A stretch of 64,000 bases of DNA from Treponema sp. (GTDB lineage: Bacteria; Spirochaetota; Spirochaetia; Treponematales; Treponemataceae). The stretch lies in NCBI GenBank assembly GCA_024699235.1, contig JAILPY010000061.1:1-64000 (forward strand). Reading direction: 5' to 3'. Made by a program: the position numbers and the translations under genes. Positions 1-10,200 of the stretch are shown here, piece after piece; position 1 is the first letter of the stretch; every line of letters starts with the position of its first letter. The notes under the pieces were generated by a model. That model saw only the letters and a list, made by a program, of their open reading frames with translations, did not search any database and was not told where the DNA came from.

Positions 1-2159
1 TTTTTGATTCCGACTCCTGTATCTTTTATCTTGACTGTGAGACTGACATTTTTATCGTCAATTTTTGTATGGCTTATAGAAAATGTGACAGAACCTTCTT
101 TTGTATATTTTACGGCATTAGTAAGAAGATTCAGTACGCATTGCTTTATTCTTATGCTGTCTCCATACATTATCTTTGGAATTGAAGGCGATACATCTAA
201 GTAAAATGCAAGGTTCTTTTTTCGTGCCCTTTCTCCAATCATGTTTACAAGATCAATTACAATGGAAGATACGTCATAATTTTCGGGCTGAAGCTCCATT
301 TTGCCGGCTTCAATTTTTGAAAAGTCTAGAATTTCATTTACTATTTCAAGAAGGTTTACTCCTGCATTTTTAATATTGGCAGCATATTCCAGTATGGTCT
401 TATCTTCTGATTCCCTCAGAATCATTTCATCCATTCCTAGCACTGCATTTATAGGAGTTCGTATTTCGTGACTCATGTTTGCAAGGAAAGCGCTTTTTGC
501 CTGCGATGCCGCGGCATTGCGCTCTGCTTCGCTTCTGAGCCTTTCTCGTTCTGCACGCTCTTCATCTATGTTTTCTACTGCCCAGATTACATGATGGAGA
601 GTGCCGTCTTGATTTCTGTCAATCAGAATGAATCTTGCCCTGCACCAATAATTTAGTATGCTGTAGAATTCTTTTGCAATTGTTATCCTTCCTTTCATGC
701 GCTCTTCAAGAGTGCTGAAATCAAGGAAGTTCATAAAGTCTTCTTTTGCTCCGTCTCCAAGATCTTTTATCCTTTCTTCCATAACGTTGCGGACAGTTTC
801 CCTTGCCTTTCCATAGGCTCGCGCTACTGCATCTGCAATGTCACTTCGGCTGTGAATTTCTTTGAAAGTATCTGAGTTTAGGTCAAGTTCGTGCATCGAA
901 ACGTACATGCTTGCAAGAAACCGGCTTTTGTTATTGCTTGCCGCCAAAGCTTCTTCCTTTGCTTTACGTTCCCTTATGGTCTGCTCCCGTATGTAGTCAA
1001 TGTATTCCCTCATCTGGCCAGCCATTTTACGAATGTCTTCTGCAAGTTCTCCGATTTCATTTTTGGACTTATATGGAATAGAAATGTTTAGTTCTCCCCT
1101 GGCAAGTTTTGTAGAGGCTTTGCTTATTGTCCGCAGCGGATTTATTACAACTTTCATTCCAAGCAGTATAAGAAGTAAAAGTAAGGAGCACGTAATTAGG
1201 AATACTGTTATGGTGAACATAACGTGATTCATCATATTCCTTTTTATTTCATCAGAAGAAATTGCTGTTATTAGTTTCATCCCATTTTCAAGAGAGTTAT
1301 GGAATCCGTAATAAGAAATAGAATTCCAATAGAATTGCGTCATCTTAGATTTTTCTGTGCATTGCCTGAGATGAGTAAGTATTTCTCTTATTTCCGCTGA
1401 GTGAGCTACGGATTTTTGAAACATGTTAGCATTGCTGTAGTAAATCAGATTATTTGAAAGTCCTATAAGTATAGACAGCATATTTTCATTCTGTGCGTTA
1501 TCAATAATTTCCTTTATTGATGCTAAGTTTATGTCCATGCCCACAACGCCTAAAAGGTCTGATTTGCTGTTGTATAAAGGAATTACATACGAAATTATGT
1601 TTGCATTGATATTTTTGTTTATGTAAGGATTAGTCCATACTGGTGCGTGACTCCATATCGGAAGATAGTACCAGCCTACATTCTCAATGTCTGTCGGAGA
1701 ATATTGCAGCAGGTCTACGGGCTTTATGCTTATATATCCATCTTTTTTGTCACTTTCAAGAAAAATTCCTCTGCTTCCCCCAAATTTATCTACGTTCATG
1801 CGAAAGTATATGGCAACTACTCCTTCTGCTATGGAGGTTATGGATGACATTTGTTTTTCAAGCTCTTCCATATATTTATTTTCATAGTCTGGATCTGTAA
1901 GTATCCTTTCTTCGTCTATAGTTCTAAGTATGTAATCCCCTGAAATCTTTATTGAATTTTCTATGGAAGCAAAGCAAGAATTAAGTTTTAGCTCATTCTT
2001 TTCTGATATCATCTTAAGTGACTGTATAAACTGATTAGTCAGGTTTTCTTTGTGCTGCAATAGTGATGTTATAGATGCCAGAAAAAAAGTGATCATTATT
2101 GCAAATGTGAAACTTATAATTGTAAGTACTTTTAGCGAGTAAAAGGGATTCTTTTTCAT
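1..2159 (-). CDS. Hybrid-type sensor histidine kinase, 3' part missing
   Basis: Runs off the left edge with 719 codons visible. It was read by translating the minus strand from the ATG at 2159, which overlaps the stop of the GGDEF gene as ATGA, so the two are translationally coupled. Order seen: TM helix at about residues 10-32; a long extracytoplasmic region of dCache type; a second TM near 305-328; HAMP to about 380; a PAS-like segment; then HisKA with MSHEIRTPINAVLG and the phospho-accepting His564. The N box (NLLTNAVKYTKEG) and the start of the G1 box (DTGVGI) of the ATPase domain are visible before the edge. Receiver domains may follow outside the window. It should sense an external ligand at the inner membrane and phosphorylate a partner; the ligand is unknown. 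Confidence 0.9.
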   Translation of the reverse strand, partial: MKKNPFYSLKVLTIISFTFAIMITFFLASITSLLQHKENLTNQFIQSLKMISEKNELKLNSCFASIENSIKISGDYILRTIDEERILTDPDYENKYMEELEKQMSSITSIAEGVVAIYFRMNVDKFGGSRGIFLESDKKDGYISIKPVDLLQYSPTDIENVGWYYLPIWSHAPVWTNPYINKNINANIISYVIPLYNSKSDLLGVVGMDINLASIKEIIDNAQNENMLSILIGLSNNLIYYSNANMFQKSVAHSAEIREILTHLRQCTEKSKMTQFYWNSISYYGFHNSLENGMKLITAISSDEIKRNMMNHVMFTITVFLITCSLLLLLILLGMKVVINPLRTISKASTKLARGELNISIPYKSKNEIGELAEDIRKMAGQMREYIDYIREQTIRERKAKEEALAASNNKSRFLASMYVSMHELDLNSDTFKEIHSRSDIADAVARAYGKARETVRNVMEERIKDLGDGAKEDFMNFLDFSTLEERMKGRITIAKEFYSILNYWCRARFILIDRNQDGTLHHVIWAVENIDEERAERERLRSEAERNAAASQAKSAFLANMSHEIRTPINAVLGMDEMILRESEDKTILEYAANIKNAGVNLLEIVNEILDFSKIEAGKMELQPENYDVSSIVIDLVNMIGERARKKNLAFYLDVSPSIPKIMYGDSIRIKQCVLNLLTNAVKYTKEGSVTFSISHTKIDDKNVSLTVKIKDTGVGIK

Positions 2160-3532
2160 GCCTTGACTTTAACTCCATTTCCGCCAGATTCTTTGACAAT
2201 GTAGCACTGTTGTACAGCACGATGGTAGTTTGTTTTTATGCTTGCCGCCAGGTCAACTTCTACTATTCCGACTGACAGTGTAACAGAGAGGCTCTCTTTG
2301 ACAGATTCGCATAGAGTTTTGAATTTTTCTTCTGCAGCCTGAATGTCGATTTCCAGAAAGAAAACAAATTCGTCTCCGCTCCAGCGGAACATTATTTCCT
2401 GTTCTCCTATAATCTTTTTTGAAAGCTTGACTATTTCTTTAAGGAGCATATTTCCGTCACGTGTTTCGGAAATTGATTTAAAGCGGTCAATGTCAAACAT
2501 TGCAAGGCTTTTGTAGCGTACGGTATTAAATACTCCATCTTCTCCGTAAGCATCTTTAAGGTAGTTGCGGTTTGGCAGTCCTGTCAGAGGATCTTCCGGT
2601 ACAGATAGGTTTATGAAATCTTTATGTGAACTTAAAATTTTGTCAGGCTTTATAGTAACTATTATTACCAGCAGCAGGAAAAGAAGCGCAAAAGTTGTTG
2701 CTATAGAAAACTTTATGCTTATTTGACTGCTGTCTATATTGAATGACTGTACCACAAGATACCAATCTAATGTAGGCAGGTAGCGAGTCATGCGGAATCC
2801 CCCAATCCTGCGTCCTGTGTAAGTAAAGTCATTTGCATCAGCATTATCAGCAATGGCATCTGAAATGTATGCATTTTCTATGTTTGAGGGGTCTGTGTCC
2901 ACCTGTACAAGGCCGTCGTTATCTATAAGGTTAACCTTTACATCGTAATCATTTTCAGCTTTTAGCATTATGTTTTGCAGGTCATCCATGAAAAGTCCTA
3001 CTCCTGCAACTCCGAGCAGCTTTCCGTCAGCATCGCATATCTTAATATTTATGAAAATCGTCCATCTAAAGTCGTTCAGTTGGTCTCTGTCTGTATCAAG
3101 ATCGACTCTTTTGTCTGAATCTACAAATATCTTATACCAGATGTCATAAGGTTCTTCCTGAGGATTTACGATTTTTCCAATGCCGTAAGGTGTGTAATAG
3201 CAGTGTGTTTTTTCAGAAATTACGAATGCTACGGTATAACCGAAATTTTCCTTTATGGAAGTAAGATATTCCTTAAGCTTTTGTTCTGTAACATGAGTTG
3301 TCGAATGACTTTCTTCAATAAGCGTTTGCTTTATAAGAGTATCGCATGCAATGCTTTCTGAGACCACCAGTGATTTAGATATGTTTGTATTTATGCTGTC
3401 ATATATGTGAGATGCAATCAGCCTGTTTTTAAATTGCTTCTGTTCCTTATTTACCAGTAAATCAGGAATTTCAAGCATGAATATTATTGCAATGAGTATA
3501 ATGATTATTACAGAAAGAATTTTTCTTTTCAT
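2156..3532 (-). CDS. Membrane sensor diguanylate cyclase (dCache-GGDEF)
   Basis: A 458-residue protein with a TM helix at about 6-22, an extracytoplasmic dCache-like sensor to about 274, a second TM at 275-296 and a GGDEF domain from about 315 (DPLTGLPNRNYL) to the end. The signature reads RWSGDEF (residues 383-389), so the first glycine is serine; this variant is often still active in the family. No RxxD inhibitory site is seen five residues upstream, so feedback inhibition by c-di-GMP is unlikely. It would make c-di-GMP from two GTP in response to a periplasmic signal. Its stop codon overlaps the start of the histidine kinase downstream, suggesting a shared signal. No Shine-Dalgarno sequence is evident before the ATG. 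Confidence 0.88.
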   Translation of the reverse strand: MKRKILSVIIIILIAIIFMLEIPDLLVNKEQKQFKNRLIASHIYDSINTNISKSLVVSESIACDTLIKQTLIEESHSTTHVTEQKLKEYLTSIKENFGYTVAFVISEKTHCYYTPYGIGKIVNPQEEPYDIWYKIFVDSDKRVDLDTDRDQLNDFRWTIFINIKICDADGKLLGVAGVGLFMDDLQNIMLKAENDYDVKVNLIDNDGLVQVDTDPSNIENAYISDAIADNADANDFTYTGRRIGGFRMTRYLPTLDWYLVVQSFNIDSSQISIKFSIATTFALLFLLLVIIVTIKPDKILSSHKDFINLSVPEDPLTGLPNRNYLKDAYGEDGVFNTVRYKSLAMFDIDRFKSISETRDGNMLLKEIVKLSKKIIGEQEIMFRWSGDEFVFFLEIDIQAAEEKFKTLCESVKESLSVTLSVGIVEVDLAASIKTNYHRAVQQCYIVKESGGNGVKVKA

Positions 3533-3584
3533 AAATTTATTGTATATTATGAATTTTCATTTGGCAAATAAAAATTCTAATGAG

Positions 3585-3604
3585 CTTTCTGCAATTACAG
3601 AAAG
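3585..3604. promoter_or_regulatory. Inverted repeat between divergent genes
   Basis: CTTTCTG and CAGAAAG form a perfect 7-bp dyad around a 6-bp AT-rich centre. It lies between the start of the GGDEF gene and the NifX-like gene, about 50 bp from each, where a repressor or activator could control both. It is not followed by a T run, so it is not a good terminator. Regulator unknown. Confidence 0.35.
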
Positions 3605-3659
3605 TTATGTGTTATAAAAATAACTAGTCAAAACATCCTTTTAAAGGTAAAATGCTAAT

Positions 3660-4019
3660 ATGAAAATAGCAATTACTTTTGATAAAGATTCTGGAAATGT
3701 TTTTCAGCATTTTGGTAAAACTCAGTTTTTTAAGATTTATGAAATAGAAGGTGGAAAAGTTGTTTCATCTGATGTTATTGATAACGGGGGAAATGGGCAT
3801 CATGCACTTCCTCCTTATTTGAAAAGTCTTGGAGTTGAAACGTTGATTTTGGGAAACAGAGGACAGGGGGCTGTCGATGCTATTGCAGCTTCTGGACTTA
3901 AGGAAATTCCTGGAATTACTGGATCTGCTGATGTTGCTGCTGACCTTTTTGCAAAAGGAGAGTTAAAAGGCAATTTTGATGCAAAGTGTGACCATCACGG
4001 GGAGCATCACGACCATTAA
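3660..4019 (+). CDS. NifX/NifB-type dinitrogenase iron-molybdenum cofactor family protein
   Basis: A 119-residue protein matching the small RNase H-like fold of the NifX/NafY/NifB C-terminal family: it starts MKIAITFDKDSGNVFQHFG and carries the typical HALPPYLKSLGVETLILGN stretch. The last ten residues (CDHHGEHHDH) form a Cys/His-rich tail that could bind a metal. Outside nitrogen fixers, stand-alone members are common in anaerobes and are thought to carry or scaffold Fe-S or other metal clusters; a precise role is not established. No nif genes lie nearby. AAAGG upstream is a weak ribosome site. A terminator-like hairpin follows at 4069, so it is probably monocistronic. Confidence 0.85.
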   Translation: MKIAITFDKDSGNVFQHFGKTQFFKIYEIEGGKVVSSDVIDNGGNGHHALPPYLKSLGVETLILGNRGQGAVDAIAASGLKEIPGITGSADVAADLFAKGELKGNFDAKCDHHGEHHDH

Positions 4020-4068
4020 TTTTCGTATTTAGATAATATGAATTCCTAATCTTTTATTATATGTATTT

Positions 4069-4110
4069 GGAGCAAGATGGCAGAATGGCATGTCTTGCTC
4101 CTGTTTAAAT
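4069..4110 (+). terminator. Probable rho-independent terminator after the NifX-like gene
   Basis: GGAGCAAGA (4069-4077) pairs perfectly with TCTTGCTCC (4093-4101), and the stem is followed by TGTTTAAATTT. The T run is weak, so termination may be partial. Confidence 0.6.
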
Positions 4111-4230
4111 TTATCTGGCTGAGATTACTTGAGTCGATTATAATGAGCTTATAAATATTATTGTTCTAAAATCTGTATTTCATCTGCAAAAGATTGCAAC
4201 CCATCTGAATAATATTTTCTTTTATATCGT

Positions 4231-4253
4231 TTTATCCTATATTTTAGGATAAA
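4231..4253 (+). promoter_or_regulatory. Perfect 9-bp dyad directly before the MATE gene
   Basis: TTTATCCTA (4231-4239) and TAGGATAAA (4245-4253) are exact inverted repeats around a 5-base centre. The right arm ends one base before the GAGGAG ribosome site of the transporter. It could be the operator of a drug-responsive repressor, or an RNA hairpin next to the ribosome site. No regulator gene is adjacent. Confidence 0.5.
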
Positions 4254-4263
4254 GAGGAGTTTT

Positions 4264-5661
4264 ATGTTAATTAATAAAACTAATTTGAATAATAATGTGC
4301 GTTTATTTGCACCTGCACACTTTTATCGTTCAGCACTTACTATTGCAGTTCCAATCATGCTGCAGCAGCTTATTCAGAGTATGGTATCTCTTATTGACAA
4401 TTTTATGGTCTCTGGATTAGGAGATATCTCTATGTCTGGCGTAAATGTTGCCGGACAAGTTCTTTTTGTATTCATGATTTTTGTTAATACAATCTGCATG
4501 TCTGGCGGAATATTTATGACTCAGTTTTACGGGGCAAAGAACGTTGAAAGGATGAAGCAAGTCTTCCGCTTTAAGCTGGTTATGGGACTTGCTGCCATAG
4601 TTCCGTATTTTCTTGTCTGCATTCTTTTTCCTCGGCCTGTACTGTCCCTTATGCTTATTGGAAATACGCAGGCAGATTTGATTTTGGATGAATCTGTAAA
4701 GTATATCCGCATTATGTTCTTTATGGGAATCCCTATGACAGTCTCTATGTGCATTGCAAGTTCCCTTCGTGATATGGGGCAGGTAAAGCTGCCTTTGATT
4801 GTAACTGTTGTAGCAACGCTTACGAATACTGCGTTCAACTGGCTTTTGATTTACGGTAATATGGGCTTTCCCCGTCTTGAAGTAAGGGGAGCTGCAATTG
4901 CTACAGTTATTGCAAGGTCTGTTGAGTTTATAATTTTTATTGTCATTTACATTAGAAATAAACCTGAGTTTGCTTTCCGCCTGCTGGACTTCTTCAAGAT
5001 AGACGGAAAGCTTTTCCGTGAAATTTTGAAAAAGGGTGCATTTGTTCTTTTCTGTGAAATGGTGTGGGTAATGTCAGAAACTGTTACCACTGCAATTTAC
5101 AATGGAAGGGGAGGAGCTGACGTAGTTTCTGGAATGGCATCTAGTTTTGCAATTGCAAATCTTTTCTTTGTTGCATTTGGCGGCATTTATAATACTACCG
5201 GTGTAATTATGGGAAAAACTCTTGGACAGGGAAAGCTTGACCAGGCCCGTCAGGAAAAGACTTGGCTTTTATCAGGAGCCGCTGTATTTGGTCTGTTCAT
5301 GATGCTGTTTGGCTTTGCTACAACTTTTATCATTCCTTTAGTTTTTGGACGGTTAAGTCAAAGTGCAATAGCAATTTGCCGCAATATGGTTATATTGATG
5401 TCATTCTTTATGCCTATATGGGTTTACATGAACTCTCAGCAGGCTGTTGCCCGTGCTGGAGGAGATACCGCTATGGGTGCCTATACAGATGCAATGATTA
5501 CTATTTTTGTTATGATTCCAATGGTTTTTCTCTTAGGAATTTTCACTCAGATAGGTCCTGTCATGATGTATCTGTATGTAAAGCTTTTGGATTTCATAAA
5601 GGTAGTTGTATTCCATATCTGGTTAAAAAAGGAAAGATGGCTAAAGAATCTTGCTAAATAA
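4264..5661 (+). CDS. MATE-family multidrug/Na+ antiporter
   Basis: A 465-residue, highly hydrophobic protein with about 12 predicted TM helices in two similar halves and no signal peptide, as expected for MATE exporters. The N-terminal half opens with the family-typical IAVPIMLQQLIQSMVSLIDN stretch and later has SLRDMGQVKLPL; the second half has the matching QAVARAGGDTAMGAY. Members expel cationic drugs or metabolites across the inner membrane in exchange for Na+ or H+; the substrate cannot be read from sequence. The ATG follows a strong GAGGAG ribosome site and a perfect dyad (4231-4253), which suggests induction by a ligand-binding repressor. It stands alone, convergent with the lipoprotein gene downstream. 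Confidence 0.92.
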   Translation: MLINKTNLNNNVRLFAPAHFYRSALTIAVPIMLQQLIQSMVSLIDNFMVSGLGDISMSGVNVAGQVLFVFMIFVNTICMSGGIFMTQFYGAKNVERMKQVFRFKLVMGLAAIVPYFLVCILFPRPVLSLMLIGNTQADLILDESVKYIRIMFFMGIPMTVSMCIASSLRDMGQVKLPLIVTVVATLTNTAFNWLLIYGNMGFPRLEVRGAAIATVIARSVEFIIFIVIYIRNKPEFAFRLLDFFKIDGKLFREILKKGAFVLFCEMVWVMSETVTTAIYNGRGGADVVSGMASSFAIANLFFVAFGGIYNTTGVIMGKTLGQGKLDQARQEKTWLLSGAAVFGLFMMLFGFATTFIIPLVFGRLSQSAIAICRNMVILMSFFMPIWVYMNSQQAVARAGGDTAMGAYTDAMITIFVMIPMVFLLGIFTQIGPVMMYLYVKLLDFIKVVVFHIWLKKERWLKNLAK

Positions 5662-5669
5662 ATTATTGG

Positions 5670-5692
5670 TGCATAATATGCATGCTTATGCA
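5670..5692. other. Inverted repeat between convergent genes
   Basis: TGCATAA and TTATGCA (7 bp each, 9-base centre) lie in the 32-bp gap between the stop codons of the MATE and metalloprotease genes. It could help end transcription from either side, but no T run follows on either strand. Confidence 0.3.
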
Positions 5693-5693
5693 G

Positions 5694-7223
5694 TCAGGGT
5701 TCTATGACTATATAAGTATGCTCTGTTTTGGTAAATGTTTTCTGTGTAAATTTGAATGCCACCGTCGAGTCTTCTGCAGTACCGGCTTTTATTAGCAGTA
5801 TGCCGTAAGGCCTTATTTCATGCTGAGCATTAAAGGCATAGCATAAGGGACCGTCATATTTATAGCCGTCTGCATCATAGTCAGTTTTGTGTAAATTCCA
5901 CATATAAGAATTGTCTTTTGTTTTGCAAGCGCAGAAAATAGAAAACTGCTTAAGAAGTTCTTCCATGGATTTTTGAGTTGCATTCGTAATAGCCTGTATA
6001 TTTACGTATGAATTTGTTGCCATGCTATTAATGAGGGGTGTCCCTCCGTAATTGTTAAATAGCCATTTTCCGAATGTATATGCAACAGCATAAGAAAGCA
6101 TTGCATGATAGTGCGATTCTCCTCTGTATTCGAGTCCGCATTCTGCATATCCCCTGTTAAAAAGTGCCAGCCGTGAATTGAGGCTTTCATTCTTATTTTT
6201 TTCGCTAAGGATGTCTTCGCATAATAGGGCCATCATTTCATTGAATGCATCGTTCGGAACTAAATCGTAATTTAAGGTTTTTTGTTTGTACTGAATCATG
6301 TGCTGAAATTCATGCGCAAGCGTTAAGCTGCATATATCTATATCTGCTTCTGCCCATTGAGAATCTATGTAAATATATTTTCCTGCATTTGAATGTCTTA
6401 TTGCCCTGCTTTCATAATCCTTTCCCCTTGGAAAATAATCCTTTGAAGAAAAATATCCTACGACTCCATTATTCTTCATGCCTATGTCATATAAGATAAT
6501 GTTTATTTTTTTGCCAGTTTCACTGACGTATTCTATTGGTTTTGTCTCAAAATATTTTCCATTGTAATTACAGAACATCTCATCAGACTCTTTACCAAAA
6601 ATCTTGCGTATTTTCATATACATACTGTCAAATTCTTTGGAAAGGATTTCTGCTGAATTCTGCAGCTTTTCTGAATAATAATCATCAATAATCCATACGT
6701 AGCAGTATGTTCCTTGAGAAGCAAGGTGCGCAGGCCTTTCCTTATATTCTGACATTTCAGAATTTACATCAATATATATATTTTTTTGACTGTTATTACT
6801 GTATTTTTTTTCTTTAAGCGTCTTATTTCTTTTTTCCCTGTTTTCTTCTTCTGGATTAAATGTTATAAGCCTTTCATGTTTAGTAAATGTTTTCGGCGGT
6901 GTAAAATCTGAACTTGGAGTTATATAACTGCTTGCTTTAAGACTGTCGCTGTTTTTTGCATTTAAATAAATTCCTAACGCTGAAGTTACGCATTGAGCTT
7001 TGTCCTTTGGTATTACATTCTGTCCTTCATTTGTTTTTGTTATATATATCTTTGCATCAATAGGAACGTTTTCTATTATTAAGGACTGGACTTCGTTAGA
7101 AACTTCATATATGTGTGCATTACCTGAAGTTTCTAGTTTTTCATAATCAATCATCCTGTCATTTTCGTTACATGCTGTTAAGAGTAATATAAGTGAAAAA
7201 GACAGGATGATAAAGTGTTTCAT
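5694..7223 (-). CDS. Secreted lipoprotein metalloprotease, M30 (hyicolysin)-like
   Basis: A 509-residue protein with a short signal peptide and lipobox LLLTAC (Cys18), so it should be lipid-anchored outside the inner membrane. The zinc-protease motif HEFQHMIQ is at residues 304-311, and NEMMALLCED at about 328 supplies the expected downstream glutamate (E329), the gluzincin arrangement of the M30 family. Both catalytic elements look intact. About 200 residues follow the active site with no domain I recognise. The ATG is 1 bp after the stop of the alpha-2-macroglobulin gene, so the two are cotranscribed and probably coupled; a protease beside a protease trap is notable. Family assignment rests on the HEFQH motif and could be a related gluzincin family. 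Confidence 0.75.
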   Translation of the reverse strand: MKHFIILSFSLILLLTACNENDRMIDYEKLETSGNAHIYEVSNEVQSLIIENVPIDAKIYITKTNEGQNVIPKDKAQCVTSALGIYLNAKNSDSLKASSYITPSSDFTPPKTFTKHERLITFNPEEENREKRNKTLKEKKYSNNSQKNIYIDVNSEMSEYKERPAHLASQGTYCYVWIIDDYYSEKLQNSAEILSKEFDSMYMKIRKIFGKESDEMFCNYNGKYFETKPIEYVSETGKKINIILYDIGMKNNGVVGYFSSKDYFPRGKDYESRAIRHSNAGKYIYIDSQWAEADIDICSLTLAHEFQHMIQYKQKTLNYDLVPNDAFNEMMALLCEDILSEKNKNESLNSRLALFNRGYAECGLEYRGESHYHAMLSYAVAYTFGKWLFNNYGGTPLINSMATNSYVNIQAITNATQKSMEELLKQFSIFCACKTKDNSYMWNLHKTDYDADGYKYDGPLCYAFNAQHEIRPYGILLIKAGTAEDSTVAFKFTQKTFTKTEHTYIVIEP

Positions 7224-7224
7224 G

Positions 7225-10200
7225 TTATTTTATAGACCAGACAGACCCGTCTGTCCTTCCGAAAATTTCCTCCTCGTACATACATTCTGCAGTAGTGCAT
7301 GGGGTATGGTATTCACCGCTGCGGACTGCCCTGAACTGGAATTCTACCTGCTGAACTCCTGCAGGAAAATAATTCCAGAAAAATTGGACTTCGGAATCGT
7401 ATATTCCTTTGTATGAAAGTCCTCGTGCATATGCTTTTTTTGCATTGTCTTCTTCCGGTATTTCAGCAAGAGTTCCAGTTGTTACAAATGCCGTATTTAA
7501 AATTTCACATCCAGCAGGAACAGGGGAACGGACCGCAACATATTCAGCCCTTATTCTTGAAGAGACTGTTACACGTTGCCTGTAGACGTTTCCTGCAACC
7601 AGTTCTTTGCCTGTTACAGGCTTACCAGTCTTTACATCTGTAATTTCTGTATATACGCATAATCCTTCGTCTCTTGCAGTCTGTTTTTCTGCAGGAACTG
7701 CATATTTCAATGAAGCAGTATAATACAAATTGCCTTGGCCTGATTTGCTGAATTCCACGTTTACTTCATTGTCTTTTGGAACGATTGTCGTTTCTGCAGG
7801 CTGTGCTGTAACTCCTTTAAATGTACCGCCTAATTCTTTTGATCCATTTAAAAGAACTTCTGCAGTAAAGTCTAGGTGTTCCAGGTCATTGCTTTTTATG
7901 TATTCATTCAGCGCAATAAGGATTCTGCTTGTAACAGCCGTTGACTGCCATCTTCCGTTATGAGCCTTTTGCATTTTTAAAAGTTCATATACGCAATGCG
8001 GGTTTATGTTATCCTTTTTATTAAGCTTTGTAAACAACTGTAAAAGCAATGCATACCTTTCTGAATCATCATTAAAGAAACACCATCTGTGATTTTTGTA
8101 TTTCTGAGAAATATCAATTCCCCTTGATGTCATCCTTGTAAATGAGAGTATTTTCTGTGCAAGGGCTTCTGCATGTGCAGTGTCATTTTTTGCAAGATAT
8201 GCCAGTGCTGTAAGTTCAAGGCTCTCAACGTCTGCAGCATCATTATTTGTGATAGCAGAAAGAATGCTGTCATTTACATCCGCACCCAACAAGGCTGCTG
8301 CGTAACTGGCATAGGCTGCATCATAAAGAGACCATGCGTATTGACTGTCATCTAATGCATGCTCGGCTTCTTTTACAAGGTATGAAGCCAGTTTCTTAAG
8401 GTCTATGTTTCCTGTCGGAATGCCATTCTGCTTTGCAAGCGCTGCAATTTCTGCAATTCTCATGGAAACATAAGGACTGCTTTCTGTTCCGTTTTTCCAG
8501 TACGGGAACCCTCCGTCTTGCTTTTGGGCAGAAACCCAGCTTTGAATTTCCTGTTCAGCGACGCCTTTTGGATACATTACTTCGCTATTAAGTCCGAATA
8601 CATGTATGTAGTCCCCGAAAGCAACGAGAGGTAGTACTGCTGCAGAACGCTGTTCCATGCATCCGTAAGGATAGTGGAATACGTAACTGACAGCTTCACG
8701 TAATACGCCTAGGCGCGTAGGGTCAAGCTGTACGTAAAGGCTGTAGCGTCCGTCTTCTGCATCTTGAGGAATAAGTATTTTTTCCTGTGCCTTGTTTTCT
8801 GTAGTTCCAGTTACTGTCACTGTTTCAAAGATATAAGGCTTTTCTATTTGCAGAGGCAAAAGAATTTTCTCATTTACGTTATTTCCAGTAATTACAAATT
8901 CAACCGTTATCCAGCCTTGCTTTATGGCTTTGACAGAGAACATTAATGCCTGCGTTTTGTTTGCGGCTACTTTTATTTTCTTCCCGGATTTTTTTTCTGC
9001 AAGGACTGCAGAACCTGGAAGTTTCTGAATGTCATCTTTGTTCTGTTTCTGTCCTGTCTGTTCTATTCCGTCATAGACATTCAGCTGGACGCTCACGCTT
9101 TGAGCTTTGTTTGTAAGGTTTGAAATGACTACTCCAAGTTCTCCCTTATCATCAACCCTAAGCATCCTAGGCAAGGCTGTCCGTACTGAAATAGGTTCGC
9201 ATACAGAGATTTCATTTTCAGAGCATCCAAAGTTATCGTCTTCCAGTGCTACTGCTGTAATTCTGTATGATGTAAGTGAGTCTGGGAGGGTGACTGTGCA
9301 TGTAGCCTTTCCATTTTTATCTGTAGTTAAAGCAGGTTCAAATATTGCTGTAGGCTCAAAATTGGATCGTACTGCCATGGCAGAAGACTGTTCGTCAGAA
9401 ACGCTTCCGTCTGCTGCTGCAAACATTACTGCAGCAGACTTACTTTTGTACATGCGAGGAATTCCGTTTATTGCTCCAGATGTTTCTAAATAAATAGAAT
9501 CCTCTTCTGTAAGCTGTTCCTGTTGGATTAAAAGTGAGCGGGAATCACCACCCTTTGTATGATTGTAAAATCTGCTTCTGCTGTAGAAATATTCCAAAGG
9601 ATTCTGTACGTGATAATTGATTAAGTCAAGAATGCCTCTGTCTACTGCCATCAATGCTATGCTTGCATTTTTTACAGGCTTACCGCTTTGAGTTGCCGTC
9701 AGTGTTATCTTGGCTTTGTTTCCAGGCTGATAGCTTTTTTTGTCGCTTTCGATTTTTATGTCAATTTTCTTAGAGTCTGTATTTACGTGGAGGGCGGTTA
9801 CTCCGTAATAGCTTTTTGGCAGTTCTTCTTTTTGTTTTTTCCTGACAGAATATGTTGATACAGAAACATATATTACTGGCACGTATGAATCTTCTATATT
9901 AACGTCTAATACAGATGTCGGTTCTGTAACGTTTATTGTTTTTTGAGACAGGATGCCTTCTCTTTCAATAGTTATAAGATAAGTTCCTGACGGAAGTTCT
10001 GTCTGCATGAGAATGTGTGCTGTTTCTCCTGTACTGTATTCGTCTTTATCTGCCGTTAGCTTTACTTGCTGGGCATCATTTGAATCATGATAGTACCAGT
10101 CGCTTCCTGTTACATAAAAGCATGTTTCTGTTACAGCAGGATTTCCTCTTGAATCTTCTGCTGTCATTTTTAAAAGATAAGTTCCGCTTTCTTTTGGCGT

